DNA of 64,000 nucleotides, from contig NZ_JBLWWF010000001.1 of the NCBI RefSeq assembly GCF_048268085.1, forward strand, positions 124,001 to 188,000, written 5' to 3'. Origin of the DNA: Neptunicella sp048268085 (GTDB taxonomy: Bacteria; Pseudomonadota; Gammaproteobacteria; Enterobacterales; Alteromonadaceae). Under the pieces are notes generated by a model, which was given only the letters and a program-made list of their open reading frames with translations, searched no databases and was not told the DNA's origin. Of this stretch, positions 26,443 to 35,822 are shown one piece after another. The position numbers and the translations under genes are program-made. Positions within the stretch are counted from its first letter, which is position 1; each line of letters starts with the position of its first letter.

Positions 26443-27603
26443 ATGAACAATACCCAAACTGACTTTTTTGATCCCCGCTATCCGGATTCCCATTATTTAC
26501 GTCAAGCTGCGCAAAAACGTATGCCACGCTTTGCTTTCGATTATCTGGAAGGAGGTTGCATTGATGAAGTAGGCTTGTCACGCAATCGTCAGCAGATAGA
26601 ACAAATACAACTACGTAGTGAGTTATTAAAACCTTTTGATAAAAGCGATTTAAGTTGTGAATTATTTGGTCATCGTTACGACTTACCCTTTGGTATTGCC
26701 CCAGTGGGATTACAAGGTTTAATGTGGCCCAAAGCTCCGGAAATACTAGCTAAAGCAGCGGCACAAATGAACATTCCCTATGTACTTAGTACGGTCTCGT
26801 CAAGCAGCTTAGAACGCATTGCCGAGGTGTCCGAAGGTAAAGCATGGTTCCAGCTTTATAACCCCACTGGCGATGAAATTCGTCAAGACTTACTTCAAAG
26901 AATACATTCAGTACGAATTCCAGTATTGGTAGTCACGGTTGACGTACCGACTTTTGGATATCGAATCAAAGATATTAGGAATGGTTTATCTATGCCACCG
27001 AAAATGTCGTTAAGCAATATTCTACAAATGTTGGCAAGGCCTAACTGGTTGTATCATACGATGTTAGCAGGTGAGCCGCAGATGCAAACCTTAAAACCCT
27101 ATATGCCTAAAGGCATGCCGGTCGATCAACTGGCAGCATTTATGAATAACACCGTGATGGGCAGAGTTGATATTGAAGGTTTAAAGCCGATTCGTGATAG
27201 CTGGAAAGGTCCGTTATTAATCAAAGGATTAGTGAGTGAAACCGATGTTCAGCATGCGATAGCTCTGGGAGCTGACGGTGTGGTGCTATCCAATCACGGT
27301 GCGCGTCAATTGGATGCGGGCGAGTCACCAGTACAAACCATGCAGCAGATTGCTCAGAAATACGGTGATAAAATCAAAATTCTGATGGATAGCGGCTTAC
27401 GCAGTGGCTCAAATGTCGCCTGTGCACTGGCTAAAGGCGCTGATTTTACCTTCTTGGGTCGTACCTTTGTATATGGAGCAGGTGCATTAGGTGACAGAGG
27501 CGGTGTACACACCATCAATATGCTGAAAAAGCAGCTGGAGCAAACTATGAGCCAATTACGCTGCCCGAATGTTAAAGCACTGCCAGAGTATCTGGTTAAA
27601 TAG
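26443..27603 (+). CDS. FMN-dependent alpha-hydroxy-acid oxidase/dehydrogenase (LldD-like)
   Basis: 386-residue TIM-barrel flavoenzyme that oxidises an L-2-hydroxy acid such as L-lactate. Catalytic residues are present: K261 in LLIKGLVSETD and H285/R288 in VLSNHGARQLD. The N-terminal FDYLEGGCIDE and the phosphate-binding DSGLRSGSNVA and FLGRTFVYGAGA loops also fit. The middle of the protein (about 185-235) differs from E. coli LldD, so substrate may be other than lactate. The next gene, a GNAT, begins eight bases after its stop and is likely co-transcribed. ATG at 26443; no strong ribosome site is visible. Confidence 0.88.
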   Translation: MNNTQTDFFDPRYPDSHYLRQAAQKRMPRFAFDYLEGGCIDEVGLSRNRQQIEQIQLRSELLKPFDKSDLSCELFGHRYDLPFGIAPVGLQGLMWPKAPEILAKAAAQMNIPYVLSTVSSSSLERIAEVSEGKAWFQLYNPTGDEIRQDLLQRIHSVRIPVLVVTVDVPTFGYRIKDIRNGLSMPPKMSLSNILQMLARPNWLYHTMLAGEPQMQTLKPYMPKGMPVDQLAAFMNNTVMGRVDIEGLKPIRDSWKGPLLIKGLVSETDVQHAIALGADGVVLSNHGARQLDAGESPVQTMQQIAQKYGDKIKILMDSGLRSGSNVACALAKGADFTFLGRTFVYGAGALGDRGGVHTINMLKKQLEQTMSQLRCPNVKALPEYLVK

Positions 27604-27610
27604 TGAATTT

Positions 27611-28051
27611 ATGATTAGAGTCGCAACTATTGATGATTTAGTCGGCGTGCTTGGTTTATATAAACAGCTTCGCCCTCAAGATCCTGAATTAGATATCCAT
27701 TTTGCCCAACAGCAGTGGTTAGAGATTATCAACGATCCACAAACCTTTATTGTTGTAGCAGAAGTTAACGGAGAATTAGCTTCAACCTGTGCGCTGGGCA
27801 TTAATAACAGTATTGCCAACGGTGCCAGACCTTTTGGGATTATCGAGCACGTCATAACGGCGCAAAAATTCAGACGCAGAGGATTAAGTCGTCAGGTGCT
27901 GGAATTTGCTATATCACTCGCCTGGAAAAAAAACTGCTGCAAGGTCATGTTGCTGTCGGGCGAGCTATTAACACCGGCCCATGCATTATATGAATCCGTT
28001 GGTTTTAAAAGTGGTATAGAAAAAGGCTTTGTGATTAAAGCACCGCAGTGA
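27611..28051 (+). CDS. GNAT-family N-acetyltransferase
   Basis: About 146 residues with a full GNAT core: MIRVATIDDLVGVLGLYKQL at the start, the acetyl-CoA-binding region near EHVITAQKFRRRGLSRQVLE, and the C-terminal HALYESVGFKSG that ends many GNATs. The ATG at 27611 lies eight bases after the preceding oxidase stop; the longer frame would overlap that gene. Substrate unknown. A bidirectional terminator follows at 28100. Confidence 0.85.
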   Translation: MIRVATIDDLVGVLGLYKQLRPQDPELDIHFAQQQWLEIINDPQTFIVVAEVNGELASTCALGINNSIANGARPFGIIEHVITAQKFRRRGLSRQVLEFAISLAWKKNCCKVMLLSGELLTPAHALYESVGFKSGIEKGFVIKAPQ

Positions 28052-28099
28052 ACAACAAAGACGGGCCAAAGCTGTAACTGAGGCCAAATATGGAAAAAA

Positions 28100-28130
28100 A
28101 TGCCGTTCAGTTTAACTGAACGGCATTTTG
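28100..28130. terminator. Bidirectional terminator between GNAT gene and rhaI
   Basis: Stem ATGCCGTTCAG (28100-28110) / CTGAACGGCAT with a TTTAA loop, followed by TTTTG on the plus strand and preceded by a run of A, giving a U-tail on the minus strand. Serves the convergent GNAT and rhamnose isomerase genes. Confidence 0.9.
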
Positions 28131-28156
28131 CTTAGGACAACAACAACTTTTATGTT

Positions 28157-29449
28157 TTACACAATCCCTGAACCGGTGTGACCTGATGAGGGTCTTTTGC
28201 TGGCAATTTGTTCACGATAACGAGACCGGCGATAGGCTTGTAACGGATTGATTGCTCCACCCGTTCGTAATCTTGCCATTGCCAGAATAGGTGATACATC
28301 CAGATGAAAAGCTGCTTTTAGAGTATTGCTGGCCATCAGTGCATCGTTACTCTCCTGATAGCCATATAAGGCTTCACGATCCACCAATTTGGCCTGTACA
28401 AAAGAACGCTGTACCGACTCAGCCGAATTCATCAGACTTTCAATCGGGTCGGTAACGTTATGGGATTGATCGAGCATATAAGCCGGATCAAATCCTTCTG
28501 CGGCACGGTATTCGGCATCGACCAATTCATTAAAAATCAGAAACTGTTGATAAGGATTAATCGACCCGCTATCCAAATCATCATCGCCGTATTTACTGTC
28601 GTTAAAATGGAAACCCGCCAGTTTTTTAAATTGAATCAGCCGTGACACAATCATCTCGATATTCACATTCGGGGCATGGTGGCCTAAATCCACCAACGAC
28701 TTGGCTTTATCCCCTAGCTCCATGGCACATAACACATTGGTGCCCCAGTCCTGAATAACCGTTGAGTAGAATGCCGGTTCAAACATCTTATGTTCAATAA
28801 ACATCTGCCAGTCGTCCGGCAGGGCGTTATAGATCACCCTAGTAGAATCCAGATAACGCTCTAATGCACGACTAAAATGTTGTTGGCCGGGATGATTACT
28901 ACCGTCCCCTACCCAAACAGTTAATGCTTTACTGCCCAGTGCTTTGCCGTATTCGATACAGTCCAAATTGTGTTTTATCGCTTGCTCGCGAGTCGCGGTG
29001 TCGGTATGAGTCAAACTGCCGTATTTGTAACTGTGCTGTTGATCGGCCTGATCCTGAAAGGTATTAGAATTGACTGCATCAAATTTGAGTCCTAGCGTAT
29101 CAGCCTGCTCGCGTAGGGCTGACATATCATCTACTACGTCCCAAGGGAAGTGGGGTGATACGGTCGGTGTACAAGTCACTAAGCGGTTGATGACCGCGCA
29201 ATCTTCCAGTTTTTCAAAAATATTACGTGGCTCACCGATACCGGGAAAGCGGGCAAAACGGGTACCACCGGTGCCGACGCCCCAACTGGGTACTGCGATG
29301 CTGAAGCTCTGGGCTTGCTTAAGTACATCTTCAATATCAATATTGTTACGCGCCAGCTTTTCACCCAGCGCTTGATAATCCTGATGTATTTCCTGTTTTA
29401 ACTGCTTGTTGCAGTCTTCGATAAAATTAAGATCTAGCAGATTACTCAC
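28157..29449 (-). CDS. rhaI: L-rhamnose isomerase (xylose-isomerase-like type)
   Basis: Converts L-rhamnose to L-rhamnulose, first step of the phosphorylative pathway. TIM-barrel, metal-dependent; characteristic segments are SWGVGTGGTRFARFPG, HFPWDVVDDMSALREQA, MFIEHKMFEPAFYST, the metal-site blocks LVDLGHHAPNVNIEMI and LAGFHFNDSKYGDDDLDSGS, and FDPAYMLDQSHNVTDPIES. This is the Pseudomonas/rhizobial-type isomerase rather than E. coli RhaA. The start is placed at the GTG at 29449 (about 430 residues), with AAGGAA six bases upstream; a longer ATG frame would run back into the rhaD 3' end. Follows rhaD by 19 bp in the same operon. Confidence 0.92.
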   Translation of the reverse strand: MSNLLDLNFIEDCNKQLKQEIHQDYQALGEKLARNNIDIEDVLKQAQSFSIAVPSWGVGTGGTRFARFPGIGEPRNIFEKLEDCAVINRLVTCTPTVSPHFPWDVVDDMSALREQADTLGLKFDAVNSNTFQDQADQQHSYKYGSLTHTDTATREQAIKHNLDCIEYGKALGSKALTVWVGDGSNHPGQQHFSRALERYLDSTRVIYNALPDDWQMFIEHKMFEPAFYSTVIQDWGTNVLCAMELGDKAKSLVDLGHHAPNVNIEMIVSRLIQFKKLAGFHFNDSKYGDDDLDSGSINPYQQFLIFNELVDAEYRAAEGFDPAYMLDQSHNVTDPIESLMNSAESVQRSFVQAKLVDREALYGYQESNDALMASNTLKAAFHLDVSPILAMARLRTGGAINPLQAYRRSRYREQIASKRPSSGHTGSGIV

Positions 29450-29468
29450 AGACAATTCCTTGGTTAAA

Positions 29469-31661
29469 TTAGCGGAGAAAGGCTTCGTGTAAACCACCAT
29501 CAACACTGATAATTTGGCCGGTGGTTTTACTCAGCTGACCGGAAATCAATAGATAGGCCGCTTCTGCCTGATCTTCCGGTGTGATGGGTTGGCGCGTTAA
29601 AGTACGTTGTGCATAAAACTCGGCCAGTTTAGTACGCAAAGTGTCGTCGTCATCTTCAGTTGAAAAAGGCACTGAATATTTAGTCAACGAGGCAATCACT
29701 CGATCACGAGGAAACATGGTACTGCCTTTCACTACGGTTGCTGGTGCCAAACCGTTTACGTTGACTAGCGGTGCCAGCTCAACGGCCAGTTCACGAACCA
29801 GATGGTTGGCGGCAGATTTACTGGTGTCGTACGCTATTGAGCCTTTTTTAGCCACCACGCCATTGACACTGGTCGTTAACACCAGCGCGCCGGGAAGTTG
29901 TTGCTGTTGCCATATTTTGGCTGCTTCGGTACCGACGATATAGGCACCTTTCACATTCACAGCAAAACTGGTATCAAACATCTCATCATGATCCATTCCA
30001 CTTTGACCGGGCGCTAAAAACACCCCGGCTGTAACAATCACTTTATCTATACCGCCGTAAGCCAAAATGACTTGATCAAGCATGGCTCTGACACTGCTAC
30101 GACTGGTAATATCGACGCTAAGTTCGATAGCTGCTCCACAGCCGGACAGTCCGCTGCCCGCCACGCCAATTCCCTGACCATAAATATGCTGCAATTCTTC
30201 GGCGGTTTGTCTGGCCGCTTCGATACGTAAATCCGCACAAACCACATGCGCACCTTCGGCAGCGACTCGGTATGCAGTCGATTTACCAATACCATCACCG
30301 GCACCGATGACCACCACCACATCGCGAGCTAAGGTTTTTTCGGCAGGCATGCGCTGTAATTTGGCTTCTTCCAGTGCCCAGTATTCAATATCAAACGCTT
30401 CCTGAGCGGGCAGTGCGGTATATTCACTCACCGCTTCGGCACCGCGCATCACTTCAATGGCACAGTTATAAAACTCGGTGGTCACCCGCGATTCACTTTT
30501 GTTTTTGCCCCAGCCAATCATGCCAACTCCGGGGATGAGTACTACTGTTGGACTAGGATTGCGCATCGCGGGTGAATCGTCGCGCTTGTACTGGTTATAG
30601 TATGTACTGTAATCATTGCGGTATTGTTCAAGACCTTGTTTGAAGGTTTCAATCAGGCTGTTCAAGTCGTCGCTTTGCGGGTTCCAGTCCAGATACAGCG
30701 GTTTAATTTTGGTGCGTAAAAAGTGATCCGGACAAGAGGTTCCCAATTCTGCTAAACGTGGGGCATCTACACTGTTTACAAAGCGCAAGGTTGGCTCGTC
30801 GGCCTGAATGGTGGCGATAAATTTGGCTTTGCTGGACAGCAATCCACGAGCCACCGGCAAAAAACGGGTTAATAAATTTTCACGCTCCTGCTCGCTTAAG
30901 CTCGAAAACTTGGGGCCACCAAAGGTGTTGTCGCCTTTATCGTGTTGCTCAATAAAGCGGCCAGCCTGCTCAATGACCCACAACGAGGTTTCATAACAGT
31001 CCTTACTGTTATCTTCCCAGTTAGTGTGACCATGTTGGCCTAGTAATATGCCTTTAATATCTGGGTTTTTATCATACACTTCGGCACATAATTTGGCCGC
31101 TTCCCATCCGGGACGCATCCAGGGTACGTAGGCTAGTGCACCGCCCCAAACCTCCTGTGTCAGTCGTTCCTGATCTTTACAAGAGGCGATAGAAATTACG
31201 GCATTAGGATGCAAATGATCCACATGTTTGTTCTTGATCATTGAATGTAGCGGGGTATCAATAGATGAAGCGCGGGGATTTAAACAAAACACACAATGAG
31301 GGAATAAACCCACCATCGCATCTTCGCCACTGGATTTATAACCGGTCTCTGGCATTTGCTGGTAAACCGTATCGAGCACCTGAAGTTTGTCTTCATATAA
31401 CGAGGCAAAATTGGCTCTGGTGGCGGTACGTAAATCGCCGCCTGAACCTTTTACCCAAAGAATTTCGACTGGCTTGCCGGTGAGTGGATCCTTTTCAATT
31501 AATTTCGCCGAGGTGTTACCGCCGCCTGTATTGGTAATGCGTTGATCTGAGCCTAACAAATTGGAACGATAAACAAGGTTATCGACGGGATCCAATTTAT
31601 CGGCGACTTCGTCAGACCAGAGATAATTAACATGGCGAAATTCGAGTTGCGAGTCCTGCAT
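29469..31661 (-). CDS. Bifunctional L-rhamnulose-1-phosphate aldolase / short-chain dehydrogenase
   Basis: 730-residue fusion. The N-terminal class II aldolase domain (about 1-420) has RITNTGGGNTSAK, WVKGSGGDL and the metal-site HLHPNAVISIASCKDQE and ILLGQHGH, cleaving rhamnulose-1-phosphate to dihydroxyacetone phosphate and L-lactaldehyde. The C-terminal short-chain dehydrogenase (about 445-730) has VVVIGAGDGIGKSTA, VTAGVF, the catalytic TTSVNGVVAKKGSIAYDTSK (S, Y, K) and VDGGLHEAFLR, likely oxidising lactaldehyde. This is the RhaE-type enzyme of Bacillus and rhizobia. First gene of the minus-strand rhamnose operon, divergent from the regulator. Confidence 0.93.
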   Translation of the reverse strand: MQDSQLEFRHVNYLWSDEVADKLDPVDNLVYRSNLLGSDQRITNTGGGNTSAKLIEKDPLTGKPVEILWVKGSGGDLRTATRANFASLYEDKLQVLDTVYQQMPETGYKSSGEDAMVGLFPHCVFCLNPRASSIDTPLHSMIKNKHVDHLHPNAVISIASCKDQERLTQEVWGGALAYVPWMRPGWEAAKLCAEVYDKNPDIKGILLGQHGHTNWEDNSKDCYETSLWVIEQAGRFIEQHDKGDNTFGGPKFSSLSEQERENLLTRFLPVARGLLSSKAKFIATIQADEPTLRFVNSVDAPRLAELGTSCPDHFLRTKIKPLYLDWNPQSDDLNSLIETFKQGLEQYRNDYSTYYNQYKRDDSPAMRNPSPTVVLIPGVGMIGWGKNKSESRVTTEFYNCAIEVMRGAEAVSEYTALPAQEAFDIEYWALEEAKLQRMPAEKTLARDVVVVIGAGDGIGKSTAYRVAAEGAHVVCADLRIEAARQTAEELQHIYGQGIGVAGSGLSGCGAAIELSVDITSRSSVRAMLDQVILAYGGIDKVIVTAGVFLAPGQSGMDHDEMFDTSFAVNVKGAYIVGTEAAKIWQQQQLPGALVLTTSVNGVVAKKGSIAYDTSKSAANHLVRELAVELAPLVNVNGLAPATVVKGSTMFPRDRVIASLTKYSVPFSTEDDDDTLRTKLAEFYAQRTLTRQPITPEDQAEAAYLLISGQLSKTTGQIISVDGGLHEAFLR

Positions 31662-31712
31662 AGATAATAGTCCGGCTTATATCAAGATTGAATGTGCAAC
31701 CAATTATAATCA

Positions 31713-31756
31713 TCAATCAATCATTTTCAATCATTAAATTGTCATTATCGAACATT
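31713..31756. promoter_or_regulatory. Candidate operator for the DeoR-type rhamnose regulator
   Basis: In the 189-bp divergent interval, the nonamer TCAATCATT occurs twice, at 31717-31725 and 31727-31735, one helical turn apart. Immediately beyond is an imperfect dyad ending TTATCGAACATT (31745-31756), which resembles the half-site of E. coli GlpR, another DeoR-family protein. Both lie where a repressor could control both operons. Assignment is by position and similarity only. Confidence 0.5.
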
Positions 31757-31850
31757 TGTGCTCTAATGTTGTAAATAATGTTAATATTTTTGCTCATTTT
31801 GAACGCTTGATTTAGTGTTTCACTACCAAAATATAACAAAGGGCAAATTA

Positions 31851-32642
31851 ATGCTTAAACCACAACGTCATCACCTTATCTTAGATCTGCTGGATGAACG
31901 GCGATTGATTACCGTTCAGGAGTTAACCAATGAGCTCTCTGCTTCAGAAGCGACTATCCGCCGTGATTTAGTGGAACTGGCCGAAGAAGGCAAACTGAAA
32001 AAAGTGCACGGTGGAGCCGAATGGCCGGATCAGCATAAGAAGCGGCGCTTGCAACACCTTGAAGGTAGTGCTTTTTTAGTCGACAAGGAAAGAATGACTC
32101 GTGAAAAGCACCTTATTGCCCGTAAAGCAGTTGAGCTGTGTGAAGATGGTGAGTCCATTATCATTAATGGTGGTAGTTCTACTTTTATGATGGCCGAATA
32201 TCTGGCTAAACGGGAACTTAACATCTTGACCAACTCCTTTCCTTTGGCGTTGGAATTACTCGAAACCAGCGATAATCGCATTACTTTGCCGGGCGGTGAG
32301 CTGTATCGCAAACAAAAACTGATTTTGAGCGCTTTTGAGCACGACACTATTAAGCACTATCACGGTACCAAAATGTTTATGGGGACGCCCGGCATTGGTG
32401 ATTACGGTGTGATGGAGTCTGATCCACTATTGATTAGTGCTGAGCAAAAATTAATGCGTCAGGTGGATCAACTGATTGTATTAGCTGATTCAAGCAAGTT
32501 AGGTAAGCGTTCCAATTTTATTCTTTGCCCATTGGAGGAAGTCGATATTTTGATCACCGACAGTGGCGTAGATGAAAAATATCTACGTCTGTTCGCAGAG
32601 CATGGTGTCCAGACGATTATCGTCGATGCAGATAAAACCTGA
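31851..32642 (+). CDS. DeoR/GlpR-family transcriptional regulator of rhamnose genes
   Basis: About 263 residues. N-terminal winged helix-turn-helix (RHHLILDLLDERRLITVQEL, then SASEATIRRDLVELAEEGKL) followed by KKVHGGAEWP. The C-terminal sugar-phosphate-sensing DeoRC domain has ILTNSFPLALELL, LPGGELYR and LADSSKLGKRS. ATG at 31851 after AAAGGGC; the earlier in-frame ATG would extend into the promoter. Bacillus rhamnose operons also use a DeoR-type repressor, responding to rhamnulose-1-phosphate, so the same ligand is plausible here. First gene of the plus-strand operon with permease, kinase and GH31. Confidence 0.9.
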   Translation: MLKPQRHHLILDLLDERRLITVQELTNELSASEATIRRDLVELAEEGKLKKVHGGAEWPDQHKKRRLQHLEGSAFLVDKERMTREKHLIARKAVELCEDGESIIINGGSSTFMMAEYLAKRELNILTNSFPLALELLETSDNRITLPGGELYRKQKLILSAFEHDTIKHYHGTKMFMGTPGIGDYGVMESDPLLISAEQKLMRQVDQLIVLADSSKLGKRSNFILCPLEEVDILITDSGVDEKYLRLFAEHGVQTIIVDADKT

Positions 32643-32674
32643 AAGCCACAACAATAAGGGGAGAGTATTTAGAT

Positions 32675-34387
32675 ATGGGGAATCAAGAGTTTGAGCGCTC
32701 GCCGGTGACAGCCAACCGGCTGCAACCTGCCAGGCATTTTGCCGCCAGTTATGCTGGAGAGCACGTAGCTGGTACCGAGTTTGTTATTGGTGCCATGTTT
32801 GTTACTTGGGGTGTAGGAACCAGTGATATTCTATTAGGTTTATTGTTGGGTAATCTACTCGCCGTACTGACTTGGGCATTGGTGTGCGCCCCTATCGCGG
32901 TGAATACGCGCTTAACCTTGTACGCTTATCTGGAAAAAATAGCCGGCCCCGGTACGATTAAACTCTATTCTATTGTTAACGGTACGTTGTTCTGTGTACT
33001 GGCTGGTACCATGATTACCGTTTCGGCGTCGGCGGTGCGTATCTTATTCGATATTCCTCCGCAGGTAGATTGGTACCCAACTAGCGTCGGATTTGTGGCA
33101 ATCGCCTTGATTGTTGGGGCTGTTGTGGTGGCGATTGCCGCCAAAGGATTTAAACGGGTAGCCCAATTTGCCGAGGTGTGCGCACCCTGGATGATTCTGA
33201 TGTTTTTTGCAGGCGCATTAGCATTATTACCTTTATTAGCCAGCATGACGCCGGGTATCGATTCAATCAGTAGCTTTTCAGACTTTAAAACCGCAGCGGA
33301 TCAATATATCTGGGTTGCCAGCAGCAACAGCGAGCTGGGACTTTGGCACGTTGCAGCCTTTGCCTGGGTGTGTAATTTCGCCATGCATGGAGGACTATCC
33401 GATATGACGGTATTACGTTTTGCGCGACGTGCCAACTACGGATATTTTTCTGCGCTGGGGATGTTTATCGGCCATTTTGTGGCCTGGATTTGCGCCGGTG
33501 TAATGGGAGCGGGCGCCGCCTTGTTACTGAAAACCTCGGTGGCTGTCTTGGATGCCGGTGAAGTGGCATTTCAGGCGTTAGGGGCGGCTGGCATTATTGC
33601 TGTTATTATCGCTGGTTGGACAACTTCTAATCCGACAATTTATCGCGCCGGGCTTGCTTTTCAGTCACTTAACCCCAAATGGGATCGTGTTAAGGTGACA
33701 ATGGTGACTGGTGCCGTGACCACCATTATCGCCTGTTTTCCTTTTGTTTTTTCCAAACTGATGGATTTTGTCAGCATTATGGGGCTGATTCTGGCACCGG
33801 TTGGTGCTGTAATAGTGACTGAACACTGGATCTTCCCAAAACTGAATTTGACTCGTTATTGGTCATCTTATGAAAAGCACTTTACCAACTGGGCGGCAGT
33901 GATTGCATGGGGTGGGGCGTTAATTGCGGCGATCTTATGCTACTCCATTGGCGTGCACCAATTTTTCCTGATTATCCCAAGCTGGATCACCGCGACAGTA
34001 ATTTATATTGTGTTAGCTAAAATGATGGGGGCAACAAAATCATACCCTGCTGAGCAACAGCGTGAAGCTGCACAGCAGCAACAAAGAGAAGCTGAGGAGA
34101 AAACATTTCTACATAATCTTGCAACCAAACATACTCGTGGTAATAAAATCGCCACCGGTGGCAAGTTAACCTTACTCAAATGGATCGCTATCACGAGTTT
34201 AGTGTTCTGTGCCAGCTTAGCCATTGCCTGTGCTCAGGGGACATTCGCTTTGGCCGTGTTCCAAAGCTGGTTGATATGGCCAAGCATGATTTATTTTGTT
34301 AGCGCGACTTTATGGGCGATAGGAAGGGATAAACAAGAATCAGCAGAAGTGAAGTATCTGGCGGTAGATCATGAGCTGCAATCCTGA
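32675..34387 (+). CDS. NCS1-type (purine-cytosine-permease-like) transporter, probable rhamnose or rhamnoside uptake
   Basis: 570-residue inner-membrane permease with about twelve helices in the NCS1 pattern: HFAASYAGEHVAGTEF and FVTWGVGTSDILLG near the start, GFKRVAQFAEVCAPWMI, and GWTTSNPTIYRAGLAFQ. Family members carry nucleobases, hydantoins or vitamins, yet this gene lies between the rhamnose regulator and the kinase with which it overlaps, and no nucleobase genes are near. It therefore probably imports L-rhamnose or a derivative; that is inference. A glutamine/glutamate-rich cytoplasmic insert (about residues 460-480) precedes two extra helices, longer than typical CodB-like proteins. 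Confidence 0.85.
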   Translation: MGNQEFERSPVTANRLQPARHFAASYAGEHVAGTEFVIGAMFVTWGVGTSDILLGLLLGNLLAVLTWALVCAPIAVNTRLTLYAYLEKIAGPGTIKLYSIVNGTLFCVLAGTMITVSASAVRILFDIPPQVDWYPTSVGFVAIALIVGAVVVAIAAKGFKRVAQFAEVCAPWMILMFFAGALALLPLLASMTPGIDSISSFSDFKTAADQYIWVASSNSELGLWHVAAFAWVCNFAMHGGLSDMTVLRFARRANYGYFSALGMFIGHFVAWICAGVMGAGAALLLKTSVAVLDAGEVAFQALGAAGIIAVIIAGWTTSNPTIYRAGLAFQSLNPKWDRVKVTMVTGAVTTIIACFPFVFSKLMDFVSIMGLILAPVGAVIVTEHWIFPKLNLTRYWSSYEKHFTNWAAVIAWGGALIAAILCYSIGVHQFFLIIPSWITATVIYIVLAKMMGATKSYPAEQQREAAQQQQREAEEKTFLHNLATKHTRGNKIATGGKLTLLKWIAITSLVFCASLAIACAQGTFALAVFQSWLIWPSMIYFVSATLWAIGRDKQESAEVKYLAVDHELQS

Positions 34388-35783
34388 CGCTTGCCTGATC
34401 ATCGATATTGGCAAAACCAATATCAAGTGCGTGTTACTGGATGAACTGGGCCAAACATTATGGTCCCGTTCACAGTCGAATATTAGTCAAACTGACAAGG
34501 TTTATCCGTATTTTGATCTCGACGGGATCTGGCAGTGGTTACAGTCCAGTATTCACTTTGCCAACACTATTGCACCGATTAGCGCGATTAATATCAGTAC
34601 TCATGGTGCTTGTGCGGTATTAATCGATGAACAGGAAAAATTAGTGTTACCGGTGCTGGACTATGAGCATCCGATCCCCGAGGACATCAGCCAGCAATAT
34701 GACGCAATTCGGCCTGATTTTACGCAAACGTTGTCGCCTAATTTGCCATTAGGGCTCAATTTGGGACGACAGCTATTTTGGTTACAACAGCAATATCCCG
34801 TCGAGTTTGCACGTACTCACCATGTTTTGATGTATCCCCAATATTGGGTATGGCGTTTAACCGGCCAAGCCGTAACCGAAGTAACGTCATTAGGCTGCCA
34901 TACTGATTTATGGTTACCCGCCGAACAAACCTATTCGTCGTTATTGGATGAACTGGTGCTACGTTCCGCTATGCCGCCCATTAAAACCGGATATGAAGTG
35001 GTGGGAGGACCTACCGACGAGGTGTGTCAATCTACCGGCTTATCTGCAAATTGCAGAATATATAGCGGTGTACATGATTCTAATGCGGGTTTTGCCCGTT
35101 ACCTATATAGCATGCCCGACAAACCGGTGACGTTGGTATCGATGGGAACCTGGATTATTTGCATGACCACCGAACAGCGTTTGAAAAACCTGCAAGAAAG
35201 TCGGGATACGTTGGGGAATGTGAGCGTTGCTGGCAATCTACTCCCCTGTGCCCGTTTTATGGGCGGGCGGGAGTTTGAGCAAATATGCCAACTAACAAAT
35301 AGTGACATGACCGGTGATTATCAGCCCGATGATATTCAGCAATTGATTGATGATGGCGTGTTTGGCTTGCCGCCTTTTAGTCAAAGTGGGGGGCCATTCG
35401 CTGGGCGCGAAGGACGGATTATCGGCAAGCCTGCATCCGGTAGCGCACTGGCGAGTTTATATCTGGCATTGATGATCGATTATCAACTGGATTTACTCGG
35501 TGTGATTGGCGATGTGATTTTTGGCAGTGCGTCACGTAAAAACCCGTTGATGTGCCAGTTATTGGCACAACTTCGCCCTCGTCAGCGAATTCTACTTTCC
35601 GGTGATAGTGCCGGTACGGTGGTTGGTGCCTGGTGTTTAACCCGTTGGCAGCAAGCGCCTGATCCTTATTTAACCCAGTTTGATATTGCTAAAGCAACCA
35701 ACATCAATGGCTTGTTGATATATCGCGATCGCTGGCGTGATTTGTCAGAGCAAATCGACAGGCCGGTGAGTTTGGCTGGATAA
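34371..35783 (+). CDS. FGGY-family carbohydrate kinase, probable L-rhamnulokinase
   Basis: 470-residue ATP-dependent sugar kinase. The N-terminal phosphate motif CLIIDIGKTNIKCVLLDE, ISTHGACAVLID, LPVLDYEHPIPED and the second-domain HDSNAGFARYL and VSMGTWIICM match the FGGY fold. The gene overlaps the permease end by 17 bp and follows the rhamnose regulator, so phosphorylation of L-rhamnulose is the likely role. It is not close to E. coli RhaB in its visible motifs; it belongs to an alternative rhamnulokinase-like branch. It completes the isomerase-kinase-aldolase pathway in this locus. Confidence 0.85.
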   Translation: MSCNPDACLIIDIGKTNIKCVLLDELGQTLWSRSQSNISQTDKVYPYFDLDGIWQWLQSSIHFANTIAPISAINISTHGACAVLIDEQEKLVLPVLDYEHPIPEDISQQYDAIRPDFTQTLSPNLPLGLNLGRQLFWLQQQYPVEFARTHHVLMYPQYWVWRLTGQAVTEVTSLGCHTDLWLPAEQTYSSLLDELVLRSAMPPIKTGYEVVGGPTDEVCQSTGLSANCRIYSGVHDSNAGFARYLYSMPDKPVTLVSMGTWIICMTTEQRLKNLQESRDTLGNVSVAGNLLPCARFMGGREFEQICQLTNSDMTGDYQPDDIQQLIDDGVFGLPPFSQSGGPFAGREGRIIGKPASGSALASLYLALMIDYQLDLLGVIGDVIFGSASRKNPLMCQLLAQLRPRQRILLSGDSAGTVVGAWCLTRWQQAPDPYLTQFDIAKATNINGLLIYRDRWRDLSEQIDRPVSLAG

Positions 35784-35822
35784 ATAGCTTTAATTTAATC
35801 CCTTTAATTTGGAAGTAATACA

